From the NCBI RefSeq assembly GCF_021390935.1, contig NZ_JAJPUI010000002.1:744001-808000 (forward strand): a DNA stretch of 64,000 nucleotides, read 5' to 3'. How positions within the stretch are numbered: the stretch's first letter is position 1; every line of letters starts with the position of its first letter. Both the position numbers and the translations under genes were made by a program. The stretch is from Streptomyces sp. CC228A. Its GTDB lineage: Bacteria; Actinomycetota; Actinomycetes; Streptomycetales; Streptomycetaceae. The notes under the pieces were generated by a model. The model had not been told where the DNA came from. It saw only the letters and a list, made by a program, of their open reading frames with translations, and searched no databases. Shown here in pieces: positions 19,109 to 27,281 of this stretch.

Positions 19109-19870
19109 TCAGGTGCCGTAGCGGCGGTGGCGGGCCGCGTAGTCGCGCAGGGCCCGCAGGAAGTCGACCTTCCGGAACGCGGGCCAGTGGACCTCGCAGA
19201 AGTAGTACTCCGAATGGGCGCTCTGCCACAGCATGAAGCCGGAGAGCCGCTGCTCGCCGCTCGTGCGGATCACCAGGTCGGGGTCGGGCTGGCCCCTGGT
19301 GTACAGGTGCTCCGCGATCAGGTCGGTGTCGACGACCTCCGCGAGCTCCTCGAAGCTCGTGCCCTTCTCGGCGTGCTCCAGCAGGAGCGACCGGACCGCG
19401 TCCGCGATCTCCTGGCGGCCGCCGTAGCCGACGGCGACGTTGACCAGTATCCCGTCGAGGTGGCGGGTGGACTCCTCCGCCTCCTTCAGCACGGCCTGGG
19501 TGTGCGCCGGCAGGCAGTCCGGGGTGCCCACGTGGTGGACGCGCCAGCGGCCGTCCGCCGCGATGTCCCGCACCGCTCCCTCGATGATGCCGAGCAGCGG
19601 CTTCAACTGCTCCTCGGGGCGGTTCAGGTTGTCCGTGGACAGCATCCAGAGCGTGACGACCTCGACGTCCGTCTCGGTGCACCAGCCGAGCAGCTCCATG
19701 ATCTTGCTGGCGCCCGCCTTGTGGCCCTGCTCCGGGGTGCCGCCGGACGCCTTGGCCCAGCGCCGGTTGCCGTCGAGGATGACGCCGATGTGCTTGGGCA
19801 CCTGGGTGTGGTCGAGGCGGCCTTCCACGCGGCGTGCGTAGAGCCTGTACACCAGGTCGCGCAAGTTCAC
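19109..19870 (-). CDS. uppS: Isoprenyl (undecaprenyl-type) diphosphate synthase
   Basis: 253 codons from GTG 19870, with GAGAGGTGA upstream; an ATG 45 bases earlier has no ribosome site. cis-Prenyltransferase that extends farnesyl diphosphate with isopentenyl units to make the lipid carrier for wall synthesis. Motifs: HIGVILDGNRRWAK with catalytic Asp33, TLWMLSTDNLNRP, NVAVGYGGRQEI, and the C-terminal DLVIRTSGEQRLSGFMLWQ with SEYYF. The start NLRDLVYRLYARRVEGRL is typical of Streptomyces copies. Monocistronic; divergent from the aldo/keto reductase gene. Confidence 0.93.
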   Translation of the reverse strand: MNLRDLVYRLYARRVEGRLDHTQVPKHIGVILDGNRRWAKASGGTPEQGHKAGASKIMELLGWCTETDVEVVTLWMLSTDNLNRPEEQLKPLLGIIEGAVRDIAADGRWRVHHVGTPDCLPAHTQAVLKEAEESTRHLDGILVNVAVGYGGRQEIADAVRSLLLEHAEKGTSFEELAEVVDTDLIAEHLYTRGQPDPDLVIRTSGEQRLSGFMLWQSAHSEYYFCEVHWPAFRKVDFLRALRDYAARHRRYGT

Positions 19871-20021
19871 CGATCTCACCTCTCGATTGGGGGCCTGAAG
19901 GGGCCTGACTGCCATGTAGGGCCCGCACCAGCCGGCCGTCCCCCGGAGACGGCCACATTACTGCGCCCGGCAGGCGGCGACCCAACCCGGTATGTCACAA
20001 GTCCGTGATAGGGAGAAAGGC

Positions 20022-21068
20022 ATGGCTGAATCCCCGTTCTCCCCCCATTACAGTGCCGCGCCGGGCCGGTACGACTCCATGGAGTACCGCCGCACCGGCC
20101 GCAGCGGCCTCAAGCTGCCGGCGATCTCGCTGGGCCTCTGGCACAACTTCGGCGACGACCGCACGCTCGCCTCGCAGCGCGCGATCCTGCGCCGCGCGTT
20201 CGACTTGGGCGTCACCCATTTCGACCTGGCGAACAACTACGGTCCGCCCCCCGGGTCCGCCGAGCTGAACTTCGGCAAGATCTTCGCCCAGGACTTCCGC
20301 CCTTACCGCGACGAGATGATCGTCTCCACCAAGGCGGGCTACCTGATGCACCCCGGCCCGTACGGCGAGTGGGGTTCCCGCAAGTACCTGCTGTCGTCGC
20401 TGGACGCCTCGCTGACGCGGATGGGCCTGGACTACGTCGACATCTTCTACTCCCACCGCTTCGACCCGCACACCCCGCTGGAGGAGACGATGGGCGCCCT
20501 GGCGTCCGCCGTGCAGCAGGGGAAGGCGCTCTACGTCGGCGTGTCGTCGTACAGCAGCGAGCAGACCGCGGAGGCGGCCCGCCTGCTGCGCGAGATGGGC
20601 GTGCCGGCCCTGATCCACCAGCCGTCCTACTCCATGATCAACCGCTGGACGGAGGAGGACTCCCTGCTGGACACCCTGGAGGCGGAGGGCATGGGCTGCA
20701 TCTCCTTCGCGCCGCTGGCGCAGGGGATGCTCACGGACCGGTACCTGAAGGGCGTCCCCGAGGGGTCGCGTGCCGCGCAGGGCAAGTCCCTGGACCCGAA
20801 CCTGCTGTCCGAGGAGGTGCTGCGGCGGCTGCACGGGCTGAACGGCATCGCGGAGCGGCGCGGCCAGTCCCTCGCGCAGCTGGCGCTGACGTGGGTGCTG
20901 CGCGACGAGCGGATGACCTCCGCGCTGATCGGCGCGTCCAGCGTGCGGCAGCTGGAGCAGAACGTGGCGGCGCTCGGCGGTCCGCCGCTGACCGACGCGG
21001 AGCTGGAGGAGATCGACACCTTCGCCGTCGACACGGCGGGCGTCAACATCTGGGCCGCCCGGAACTGA
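20022..21068 (+). CDS. Aldo/keto reductase, YghZ/YajO-like
   Basis: 348 codons from ATG 20022, with GGGAGAAAGG upstream. NADPH-dependent TIM-barrel oxidoreductase. Motifs: MEYRRTGRSGLKLPAISLG, FDLANNYGPPPGSAE with the catalytic Asp/Tyr, VSTKAGYLM with catalytic Lys, DIFYSHRFDP with His, and GASSVRQLEQNV for cofactor binding. Closest in layout to E. coli YghZ, which reduces L-glyceraldehyde 3-phosphate and methylglyoxal. The true substrate is not told by sequence. Single gene ending in a hairpin. Confidence 0.92.
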   Translation: MAESPFSPHYSAAPGRYDSMEYRRTGRSGLKLPAISLGLWHNFGDDRTLASQRAILRRAFDLGVTHFDLANNYGPPPGSAELNFGKIFAQDFRPYRDEMIVSTKAGYLMHPGPYGEWGSRKYLLSSLDASLTRMGLDYVDIFYSHRFDPHTPLEETMGALASAVQQGKALYVGVSSYSSEQTAEAARLLREMGVPALIHQPSYSMINRWTEEDSLLDTLEAEGMGCISFAPLAQGMLTDRYLKGVPEGSRAAQGKSLDPNLLSEEVLRRLHGLNGIAERRGQSLAQLALTWVLRDERMTSALIGASSVRQLEQNVAALGGPPLTDAELEEIDTFAVDTAGVNIWAARN

Positions 21069-21105
21069 CCGCTGCGGCGGGCGCCGGAACCGGCCCGCAA
21101 AAAAC

Positions 21106-21138
21106 GGGCCGGTCCGTGGGGGGGATACGGACCGGCCC
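21106..21138. terminator. Hairpin after the aldo/keto reductase gene
   Basis: 12-bp perfect stem GGGCCGGTCCGT/ACGGACCGGCCC with a 9-base loop between convergent genes; a run of seven G follows. Confidence 0.8.
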
Positions 21139-21343
21139 GAGGGGGGGTTTCCACCATAACCCTTCGTAAGTGGTGCTGGGCGCCACGACATGCCACCACT
21201 ACGCTCCGAAAGCGCACGACTGCGCTGCGGACACGGCAGGTGCGGGGGTCCGGCGCCTGCGGGGTGTCCTCCCCAGGAGGGACCCGACGCGCGCGGCGCC
21301 CGGTTGACGCCCTTCCGGGGCGGCGGACAGGCCCGCCGACGGC

Positions 21344-22606
21344 TCAGGGGAGCGCGGTGAGGTACATCCCGGAGGTTCCGTCCCCGGGCGTGTTGCGGCA
21401 GGTGTGGTGGGCGGTGGGCGCGGCGGCGTAGGCCAGTTCCAGGCAGCGCCCCTGACCGAGCTGCCCGTAGTAGTTGGGGTGCATGGACTGCTGCACGGGG
21501 CCCTGCGTGCCGTCGCTGTCGATCCACCGGGCCCATTCGCTGGCGGTGGCGGACGGCGGCTGCGCCGCGGTCACGAGCCGGCTGGCGGTGGCGCACACCT
21601 CGCGGCCCTGCAGCATGTCGCGCAGGTCGAGGAACTGGACGCCCTTGGCGGTGGCGACACCGCGCAGCCGGTCGGCGATCTGCGGGACCAGGGAGTCGCG
21701 GGCCCAGTCGGCGTCCTTGTCCCAGAAGGGGCAGCCGCCGGTGTGCACCCGGGACCAGCCGCTCTCGCTGTACCGGTTCTCGCGGCCGCGGGGGATGGGC
21801 GAGGGGTACGACTGGAGCACGATCCGGTAGTCGCCCGTCCGGTAGCCCGCGGCGCCCATCACGGCCCGGATCTCGTCCACGGCCTTGCCGACATCCGCCA
21901 TGACCGCGTCGATGCGCCGGTCCACGAGGACCTGCTGGTCGTCGTGGCAGTACGAGTACCAGACGATGTAGTCGGTGGCGCACTTCCCGATGATGGAGGC
22001 GAAGCCCAGGTCGTTGCCGCCGATGGAGAGGGCGATGGCCTTGACGTCGTACGTGGCGGCGACGGCGGCGAGCTGGTCGGCCTGCGGTGCCTCGCCCTTG
22101 TAGGAGGTGCCGCCGCTCGCGGCGCGGAAGACGTTTCCGGTGGTGGCGCCGGAGCAGGCGAGGTTGACGAGGGCCTGGGCTCCCGTGCCGGCGGCGCTCC
22201 GCACCTCGGCGGAGTCGGAGCGGTGGCAGCCGTTGAGGGCCGTCTCGCCGTAGACCCGGGTGGGGTCGTACGTGCTGCCGGTCCAGGCGCGGTCGGTGCC
22301 GTCGCGGCTGCCGGTGTCGGTGAGGCTGTTGCCGCGCCACCGGCCGGCCTCTCCGGAGATGTAGCTGTCCCCCATGGAGACGATGGCGGTGGGCCCGCTG
22401 CCCGCCTCGGCCGCGGCGGGCGGCGCGCCGACGAGGGTGAGGCCGAGGAGCCCGGCGGTGAGCGCCGACATCAGCGCGGTACGGGCCCTGCGGGCGGTGC
22501 GGGCGGTGCGGGCGCTCCGGGCGCTCCGGGCCGGGTGGGGGGTGGGGGCCGGGTGGGCGGTGCTGGTCGGGCGGGCGGTGCGGAATCCGGACACGGCGAA
22601 CTCCAT
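21344..22606 (-). CDS. Secreted SGNH/GDSL-family hydrolase
   Basis: 420 codons from ATG 22606. An unusually long, Arg/Ala/Thr-rich n-region (SARSARTARTARRARTAL) precedes the hydrophobic core LTAGLLGLTLVGAPPAAAEA. Mature part: IVSMGDSYISGEAGRW with nucleophile Ser81, CSGATTGNVF, ALSIGGNDLGFASII (block III), and the catalytic block SMHPNYYGQLGQGRC. Eight or more cysteines suggest disulfides. Extracellular esterase/lipase. Its GDS and CHRS blocks resemble the partial hydrolase at the window start. A 312-base gap with a perfect palindrome separates it from the divergent acetyltransferase gene. Confidence 0.9.
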   Translation of the reverse strand: MEFAVSGFRTARPTSTAHPAPTPHPARSARSARTARTARRARTALMSALTAGLLGLTLVGAPPAAAEAGSGPTAIVSMGDSYISGEAGRWRGNSLTDTGSRDGTDRAWTGSTYDPTRVYGETALNGCHRSDSAEVRSAAGTGAQALVNLACSGATTGNVFRAASGGTSYKGEAPQADQLAAVAATYDVKAIALSIGGNDLGFASIIGKCATDYIVWYSYCHDDQQVLVDRRIDAVMADVGKAVDEIRAVMGAAGYRTGDYRIVLQSYPSPIPRGRENRYSESGWSRVHTGGCPFWDKDADWARDSLVPQIADRLRGVATAKGVQFLDLRDMLQGREVCATASRLVTAAQPPSATASEWARWIDSDGTQGPVQQSMHPNYYGQLGQGRCLELAYAAAPTAHHTCRNTPGDGTSGMYLTALP

Positions 22607-22918
22607 CGTTCGGCCATACCAGGGGCAGGGGTTCGAGACAGGTGCGGAGCTGCCCGTGGACGTGTGGCACATGGGTGAGGGGAAAGCCGCCGGCCGGTGG
22701 CAACCGGGAATCTGGCATGCGCCGCGTTGTTACCGCTAGGTAGCTGCTGATCTCTTTTCGGTCACGTGACCAATCCGTTTTCCGCAACGCCGAGCAGCGA
22801 AATCCGGTCGCGTACGGCGGTGCGCGCTCCGGGCCGGCCGGGTCCGCGGGGGGCCTCGGGGGCCCGCAGGGACCTTTTTCCCAAGCTGCCGCGCCGACAC
22901 GGCCGTACGCTCGGCGGT
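22607..22918. other. Divergent intergenic region with palindrome
   Basis: 312 bases between the SGNH hydrolase and acetyltransferase starts. It contains GGTCACGTGACC (22760-22771) in AT-richer surroundings (TCTCTTTTC before it, AATCCGTTTTCC after it), the only clear signal. No credible coding frame. Confidence 0.5.
22760..22771. promoter_or_regulatory. Perfect 12-bp palindrome GGTCACGTGACC
   Basis: Centred between two divergent genes and flanked by AT-richer DNA, so a likely operator for a dimeric regulator. The regulator is not evident nearby. Confidence 0.5.
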
Positions 22919-23413
22919 GTGCTGAGACTGGAGCGCCTGCGCGCCGAACACGCCCCGGCCGTGCTGGCCTTCGAGCAGGAGAACCGCGCGTACTTCGCCC
23001 GGTCGATCCCGGACCGCGGCGACGCGTACTTCGCGGAGTTCGCGTCCCGGCACCGCGCGCTGCTGGCGGAGCAGGAAGCCGGCGTGTGCCACTTCCACCT
23101 CGTCGTGGAGGACGGCGTGCTGCTGGGCCGCCTGAACCTGGTGGACGTGGCGGACGGCTCCGCCGAGCTGGGCTACCGGGTGGGCGAACGGGGGGCGGGC
23201 CGGGGCGTGGCGACGGCGGCGGTACGCGAAGCGTGCGGCCTGGCGTCGGCGTCGTACGGCCTGGCGTCACTGCGGGCCCTGACGACCCGCGACAACGCGG
23301 CGTCGATGCGGGTTCTGGAACGCAACGGGTTCACGCCGGTGGCGGAGACGTGGATCGACGACCGGCCGGCGCTGCGGTGGCGCCGCGACCTCGCGGGCGG
23401 CGTGCGCGCGTGA
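22919..23413 (+). CDS. GNAT-family N-acetyltransferase (RimJ/RimL-like)
   Basis: 164 codons from GTG 22919; earlier in-frame ATG codons would add an unconserved Arg-rich stretch. Domain runs from LRLERLRAEHAPAVLAFE to NGFTPVAETW, with the acetyl-CoA loop RVGERGAGRGVATAAV and the LTTRDNAASMRVLERNGF motif of protein alanine/ribosomal acetyltransferase relatives. Transfers acetyl from acetyl-CoA to an amine; substrate unknown. Single gene convergent with a secreted-protein gene. Confidence 0.88.
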   Translation: MLRLERLRAEHAPAVLAFEQENRAYFARSIPDRGDAYFAEFASRHRALLAEQEAGVCHFHLVVEDGVLLGRLNLVDVADGSAELGYRVGERGAGRGVATAAVREACGLASASYGLASLRALTTRDNAASMRVLERNGFTPVAETWIDDRPALRWRRDLAGGVRA

Positions 23414-23495
23414 CGTGGGCGCCGGTCCGCCGCCCTCATGCCCCCACCGCCCGGCCCCCGGCCCGCGCGGTGCGTCGGCAACCACGCCAAGGCGA

Positions 23496-23528
23496 CTGCC
23501 CGCGCCGGAGGGCATCCGGCGCGGGCAG
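23496..23528. terminator. Hairpin between acetyltransferase and secreted-protein genes
   Basis: 14-bp perfect stem CTGCCCGCGCCGGA/TCCGGCGCGGGCAG with a 5-base loop between convergent genes. Confidence 0.85.
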
Positions 23529-23549
23529 TGAGCGGGACGACGCAGCAGA

Positions 23550-23960
23550 TCAGCCCGTGATCGTCCGCGATTCCACGCCGACGTTGCCGCCGGCCTGCTT
23601 GGTGATGTAGGCGTTCGTCTTGTACTTCGCGCCCTTGATACGCCGGCTGTCACAGGTCCAGGTCTTGGTCTGGAGCGCGGAGAACGTCTCCACCTTCGCG
23701 CTCTTGCAGATGCTGACGTTGCCGTTGATGTAGCGGAACGACGTCACCTGGGTCTTCTGCGTCCGGTCGATCAGGTTGCGGACCTGGTGCCGGTGCTTGA
23801 TCGTCGTGGAGTTGTGCGTGATGACGCAGCTTCGCTGCTGGAAGTTCTCCACCTGCTTCCACGCGGTGCAGTAGGTGGCCGCCTGCGCAGGGCCGGCACC
23901 GAACGCAACCATCCCGGATGCCGCTACGACGCCAGCCAGCGCGACACGCACGAATTTCAT
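23550..23960 (-). CDS. Small secreted protein, unknown function
   Basis: 136 codons from ATG 23960, with GAGGGGGA upstream. Signal peptide MKFVRVALAGVVAASG to AQA-ATY. The mature part of about 105 residues has four cysteines (TYCTAW, RSCVITH, SICKSA, WTCDSR), probably two disulfides, and is rich in Thr, Lys and Asn. Codon use is less GC-rich than that of its neighbours, and I do not recognise the family, so recent acquisition or weak expression is possible. Extracellular location is inferred from the signal peptide. Confidence 0.75.
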   Translation of the reverse strand: MKFVRVALAGVVAASGMVAFGAGPAQAATYCTAWKQVENFQQRSCVITHNSTTIKHRHQVRNLIDRTQKTQVTSFRYINGNVSICKSAKVETFSALQTKTWTCDSRRIKGAKYKTNAYITKQAGGNVGVESRTITG

Positions 23961-24046
23961 AGATTTCCCCCTCGTTCTCCACAATTGGTCATGTAGCTCG
24001 CAAAAGGATCGTACGCCGCATACGGGATGTCAACGACCCCACCGCG

Positions 24047-24814
24047 TCAGACCGTTGAGCCGCCGGAGGCCGCCAGCGCGCCGAGCAGCAGGCCGGTCGC
24101 CGCGCCGGCGATCATGAAGGGACCGAAGGGGATGGCGGTCTTGCGGCCGGCGCGGCGCAGGGCGATCAGCCCGAGGCCGTACATGGCGCCCAGCAGGAAC
24201 CCGGCGAAGGCGCCGACGAACAGCACGTCCCACCCGTACCAGCCGAGCGCGACGCCCAGCGGCAGCGCGAGCTTCACGTCGCCGAAGCCCAGGCCGTTCG
24301 GGTTGACCAGGAACAGCACGAGGTACGCGCCGCCCAGCACCAGCCCGCCGAGCAGCGCCGTCTTCCAGGACCCGGCGTGCCCCGGCAGCAGCGCCACGCC
24401 GCCGAGCAGCACGGGCACCGCGGCGGCGAGCGGAAGGGTCAGGTGGTCGGGGAGCCGGTGCACCCGCACGTCGACGGTCGCGAGCAGCACCAGCAGCGGG
24501 GCGGCCGACAGCCACACCGCCAACTCGGGGCGCGGCCCCGTCGCCCAGGCGAGCGCGGCGCAGCCCGACGCGGTGACGACCGGCACCGCCCAGGCGCGGC
24601 GCGGCGCCGGTCCGGCGGGCGCGGCCGTCGCCGTACAGGTCGCGCAGTGGACCGGGCCCAGCCAGCCGCGCAGCCCGGCCGCGAAGGCGTGGCCGGACTC
24701 GCAGGCCCGGCGCCAGGGCTCCTCGGGCTCGACGGAGAGCCGGTAGGCGGCGCGCCGGACGAGGAGTCCGGTGGCGGCTCCCCACAGGGCGGCGGCGATC
24801 AGGACGGCGTACAC
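24047..24814 (-). CDS. A24-family prepilin peptidase for the Tad pilus
   Basis: 255 codons from GTG 24814. Polytopic membrane aspartyl protease that removes the leader of Flp pilin and TadE/F-like pseudopilins. Both catalytic Asp motifs are present: TVDVRVHRLPDHLTL and GLGFGDVKLALPLG (the GxGD signature). A Cys/His cluster (RACESGH, HCATC) recalls the zinc-binding loop of bifunctional PilD, but one CxxC is degraded and no methyltransferase role can be claimed. The only prepilin peptidase in the window, 9 kb from the main Tad cluster. The GGGCCC operator 36 bases upstream is shared with the pilin and toxin genes. Confidence 0.88.
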   Translation of the reverse strand: MYAVLIAAALWGAATGLLVRRAAYRLSVEPEEPWRRACESGHAFAAGLRGWLGPVHCATCTATAAPAGPAPRRAWAVPVVTASGCAALAWATGPRPELAVWLSAAPLLVLLATVDVRVHRLPDHLTLPLAAAVPVLLGGVALLPGHAGSWKTALLGGLVLGGAYLVLFLVNPNGLGFGDVKLALPLGVALGWYGWDVLFVGAFAGFLLGAMYGLGLIALRRAGRKTAIPFGPFMIAGAATGLLLGALAASGGSTV

Positions 24815-24849
24815 CCGGACGACCTTAGAAGACCAGGGCCCAGGGGTCA

Positions 24850-24865
24850 TGGGCCCGTGGGCCCA
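24850..24865. promoter_or_regulatory. GGGCCC-type inverted repeat, site A
   Basis: TGGGCCCGTGGGCCCA: perfect 7-bp arms around a 2-base spacer, between the prepilin peptidase (minus) and DUF192 (plus) starts. Same element as at 30800, 35389 and 48927. Three direct copies of GGAACGCCC follow at 24868, 24893 and 24917, spaced 24-25 bases, and one more sits beside the 35389 site. Confidence 0.65.
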
Positions 24866-24955
24866 ACGGAACGCCCAAACGGGGCGCCCGGCGGAACGCC
24901 CGGCGCAACATCCAGTGGAACGCCCCGCAGGGCCCGAACCCCTAGAGTGCGGGCC

Positions 24956-25324
24956 ATGACGACGACACGGCGCCGCCCGAAGTGGCGGAACGGCACGGGA
25001 TCCCTGACCGCGCCCGAGGCGGCCGGGATCCCGCTGGAGATCGCCGCGAGCTACGCGCGGCGCGCCCGCGGCCTGCTGGGCCGTGCCGGCCTGGAGGGGG
25101 CGCTGCTGATCACGCCGTGCGCGAGCGTGCACACGTTCCGGATGCGCTTCACCATCGACGTGGCGTACCTGGACCGGGACCTGAACGTCCTGGCGGTCCG
25201 CACGATGAGGCCCGGCCGCCTCGGCCTGCCCCGCCTGCGCGCCCGGTCGGTGCTGGAGGCGGAGGCTGGCGCGATGGAGCGGTGGGGCATACGGCCGGGT
25301 ACGCGGCTGTCCGTTCACCCCTGA
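24956..25324 (+). CDS. DUF192 family protein
   Basis: 122 codons from ATG 24956. Small beta-barrel protein of unknown role: ASYARRARGLLGRAGLEGAL, TPCASVHTFRMRFTIDVAYL and a C-terminal VLEAEAGAMERWGIRPG are the conserved core of DUF192. No signal peptide. Divergent from the prepilin peptidase gene and separated by the GGGCCC operator, so it may be co-regulated with pilus genes. Confidence 0.85.
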   Translation: MTTTRRRPKWRNGTGSLTAPEAAGIPLEIAASYARRARGLLGRAGLEGALLITPCASVHTFRMRFTIDVAYLDRDLNVLAVRTMRPGRLGLPRLRARSVLEAEAGAMERWGIRPGTRLSVHP

Positions 25325-25343
25325 GGCGGGCCCCACGAACCCT

Positions 25344-25874
25344 TCACAGCGGGGTCTCCCACTCGACGATCTCCCGGTCGGCGACGACGGCCATCAGCAC
25401 GAGCGGCGCCTTCTCGTCGCAGTGCTTGACGGAGACCCCCACCCACCGCGCCGCCCCACCGGGCCCGGCCGGCACGGGGCCCCACACGGTCAGGTCCCCG
25501 TAGTTGTCGACATCGCTCAGCGCTTCGAGTACGGGCGGCATCGGCTCGCAGGGCAGGGGCTGGAACATCACCGGCCGCATGACGACGGTGCGGGGCGCGC
25601 CCCAGCGCCGGGTGAGCGCGGCGACAAGGCTCATGGCGTTCAGGTCGCCGCCGTCGACCACGTCGTGCCACTCCTCGTAGGAGACGCCGTAGAGGGACCT
25701 GCTCTCCCAGAGCGGGGCCAGCACGAAGCCCTCGCCTCTGGTTCTCACCCACTCCCCGGTGTACGGGTCGTACTCCAGCTCCGTGGGACCGCCGCCGCGC
25801 AGGGGCTCGGCGAGCAACGCGTCGAGGTCCACGACGGCCCGTCCACGGTTGAAGGTGTCGTGCTGGTGGGTCAC
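25344..25874 (-). CDS. Conserved hypothetical protein, tandem paralogue 1
   Basis: 176 codons from GTG 25874, with ACAGGAGCATGCC before it. Acidic, soluble, no signal or membrane helix. Blocks shared with the copy at 26310: RGEGFVLAPLWESR, a YEEW/GEEW motif, VDNYGDLTVWGPVPAGPGG and a C-terminal VLMAVVADREIVE. I do not recognise the family. Position downstream of a toxin-immunity pair, small size, acidity and duplication fit extra immunity proteins, but this is inference. Confidence 0.7.
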   Translation of the reverse strand: MTHQHDTFNRGRAVVDLDALLAEPLRGGGPTELEYDPYTGEWVRTRGEGFVLAPLWESRSLYGVSYEEWHDVVDGGDLNAMSLVAALTRRWGAPRTVVMRPVMFQPLPCEPMPPVLEALSDVDNYGDLTVWGPVPAGPGGAARWVGVSVKHCDEKAPLVLMAVVADREIVEWETPL

Positions 25875-26309
25875 GGCATGCTCCTGTTCGTCCATCCAGG
25901 CGAGGACCCGGCCGACGCTTTCCCATATGCGGATGCGAACCATCAAGGCACCCATCCACGGGAAGCTCACCCGGCTCCACCGCCTCCGTCGACGGGTAGA
26001 CGACACCAAAGCGCTGCTCAGTTCGCATGAAACCAGCCATGATGAACCCACAACAAAGAGGCGGCCACCCCGCCAGGGAAGCCGCCTCTTCATGTGCCAT
26101 CGCGAAGAGCGGGAGGGGTCACCAGGGAACGCGCCGAGGCTGCCGACGCCACCGCCACGGGTCCCCGTCCGCGTCGGCCACGTCGACCCCGCCGTACGGC
26201 ACCGCGAACAGCCCTGCGAGCACGCGCCGCAGAAGAGACGGCGCCGCGCCCGCGACGGCGCAAGGATTCCCCGTGAACGGGCCCGGCAGGCCCCCATCCC
26301 CAGGACCGT
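25875..26309. other. Spacer between the tandem paralogues
   Basis: 435 bases. Contains a 10-bp hairpin (26056-26090). A short minus-strand stretch (FGVVYPSTEAVEPGELPVDG in one frame, near 25960-26030) looks faintly coding but has no start or domain. I call no gene. Confidence 0.4.
26056..26090. terminator. Hairpin between the tandem paralogues
   Basis: 10-bp perfect stem AAGAGGCGGC/GCCGCCTCTT with a 15-base loop, 220 bases past the stop of the upstream copy. Probable terminator. Confidence 0.55.
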
Positions 26310-26840
26310 TCAGAGCGGATCCTCCAACTCGACGATCTCCCGATCGGTGACGACGGCCATCAACACCAGCGGCGCCTTGTCGTCACCGTGCCCGACAGAG
26401 ATCCCCACCCACCGCGCCGCCCCACCCGGCCCGGCCGGCACGGGCCCCCACACGGTCAGGTCCCCGTAGTTGTCGACATCGCACAGCGCCCGGAAGACGG
26501 GCGGAATCGGCTCACCGGCCTGGTGCCGGAACATCGCCGGGTGCATGGCGACGCGCCGCGGCGCCCCCCAGCGCCGCGACAGCTCGGCGGCAAGGTCGAG
26601 GGCCTTGAGGTCCCCGCCCTCCACCTCCTCGTTCCACTCCTCACCGGAGACGTCGTCGAGCCACCTGCTCTCCCAGAGCGTGGCCAACACGAAGCCCTCC
26701 CCTCGGGCCCCGGCCCGCTCCCCGGTGAGCGGCTCCCACTCCGCCTCCGTCGGCCCGGCCTCGGGCACGGCCCGCTCAAGCAGCGCGTCAATGTCCGCGA
26801 CCGCCCGGTCCCGGTCGAACTCGTCGTACTGGCGCGTCAC
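26310..26840 (-). CDS. Conserved hypothetical protein, tandem paralogue 2
   Basis: 176 codons from GTG 26840, the same length as the copy at 25344 and with the same AACAGGAGCATGC ribosome-site context. Begins VTRQYDEFDRDRAVADIDALL. Shares RGEGFVLATLWESRW, GEEW, VDNYGDLTVWGPVPAGPGG and VVTDREIVE with its paralogue; the middle differs more. The conserved upstream DNA shows that promoter-proximal sequence was duplicated too. Function unknown; possible immunity protein from context. Confidence 0.7.
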   Translation of the reverse strand: MTRQYDEFDRDRAVADIDALLERAVPEAGPTEAEWEPLTGERAGARGEGFVLATLWESRWLDDVSGEEWNEEVEGGDLKALDLAAELSRRWGAPRRVAMHPAMFRHQAGEPIPPVFRALCDVDNYGDLTVWGPVPAGPGGAARWVGISVGHGDDKAPLVLMAVVTDREIVELEDPL

Positions 26841-26893
26841 AGCATGCTCCTGTTCATGGGCAGTCGATCCGATCCCGTGCTCCACGGTCCAGC

Positions 26894-26931
26894 GTCGGGC
26901 ACTCTCGGAGTCGTCGGGCACTCTCGGAGTC
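26894..26931. repeat. Perfect 19-bp tandem duplication
   Basis: GTCGGGCACTCTCGGAGTC occurs twice head to tail (26894-26912, 26913-26931) just upstream of the 26310-26840 gene. Recent slippage or duplication. Confidence 0.85.
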
Positions 26932-27016
26932 GCAGAAGGGCGCTCCGGCTCTCGGGAGGCCTCCTGGTGCACGCCAGCGCGGCCAGCGCCTTCTCCGCCG
27001 TCGTTCCGCGCCGGGC

Positions 27017-27265
27017 GTACTGCTCGGCAAGGACGGGAAACCATGGCAGAGGGGCCTCCAGGACGGCACCTACCCGCCGGGGGGCCGTGTGCCGGCCGCG
27101 CTGGGGATCGCCCAGGGGTTCGGAGTGGTGAGCGCGACGGCGGCGGAGGCCGTGCGGGAGCTGCGCGAGCAGGGGTGGACGCGGGGCGGAGTCGGCTGGG
27201 GCACGTTCGCAGCCGACCCGCTGCCGCCCTCCGGTCGCCCCGGGGACGGCAGGTCCACCGGCTGA
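27017..27265 (+). pseudogene. Remnant of a GntR-like winged helix-turn-helix gene
   Basis: In one + frame ending at TGA 27263-27265 the product reads LQDGTYPPGGRVPAALG, then FGVVSATAAEAVRELREQG and WGTFAADPL. This is the GntR DNA-binding pattern (G-Y-PPG-RVP, recognition helix, L-R-E-G, wing). No start codon or ribosome site is visible, and the first helix (usually Y-xI-xxxLRxxI) is missing. I read it as a truncated gene beside a toxin-immunity locus. Confidence 0.45.
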
Positions 27266-27281
27266 GCACCCCGCCGGTGCG

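Noticed and set aside
18609..19121. Open frames on both strands in the 18.5-19.1 kb gap
   Set aside because: Low-complexity Arg/Gly/Pro products, no ribosome site, DNA made of degenerate repeats.
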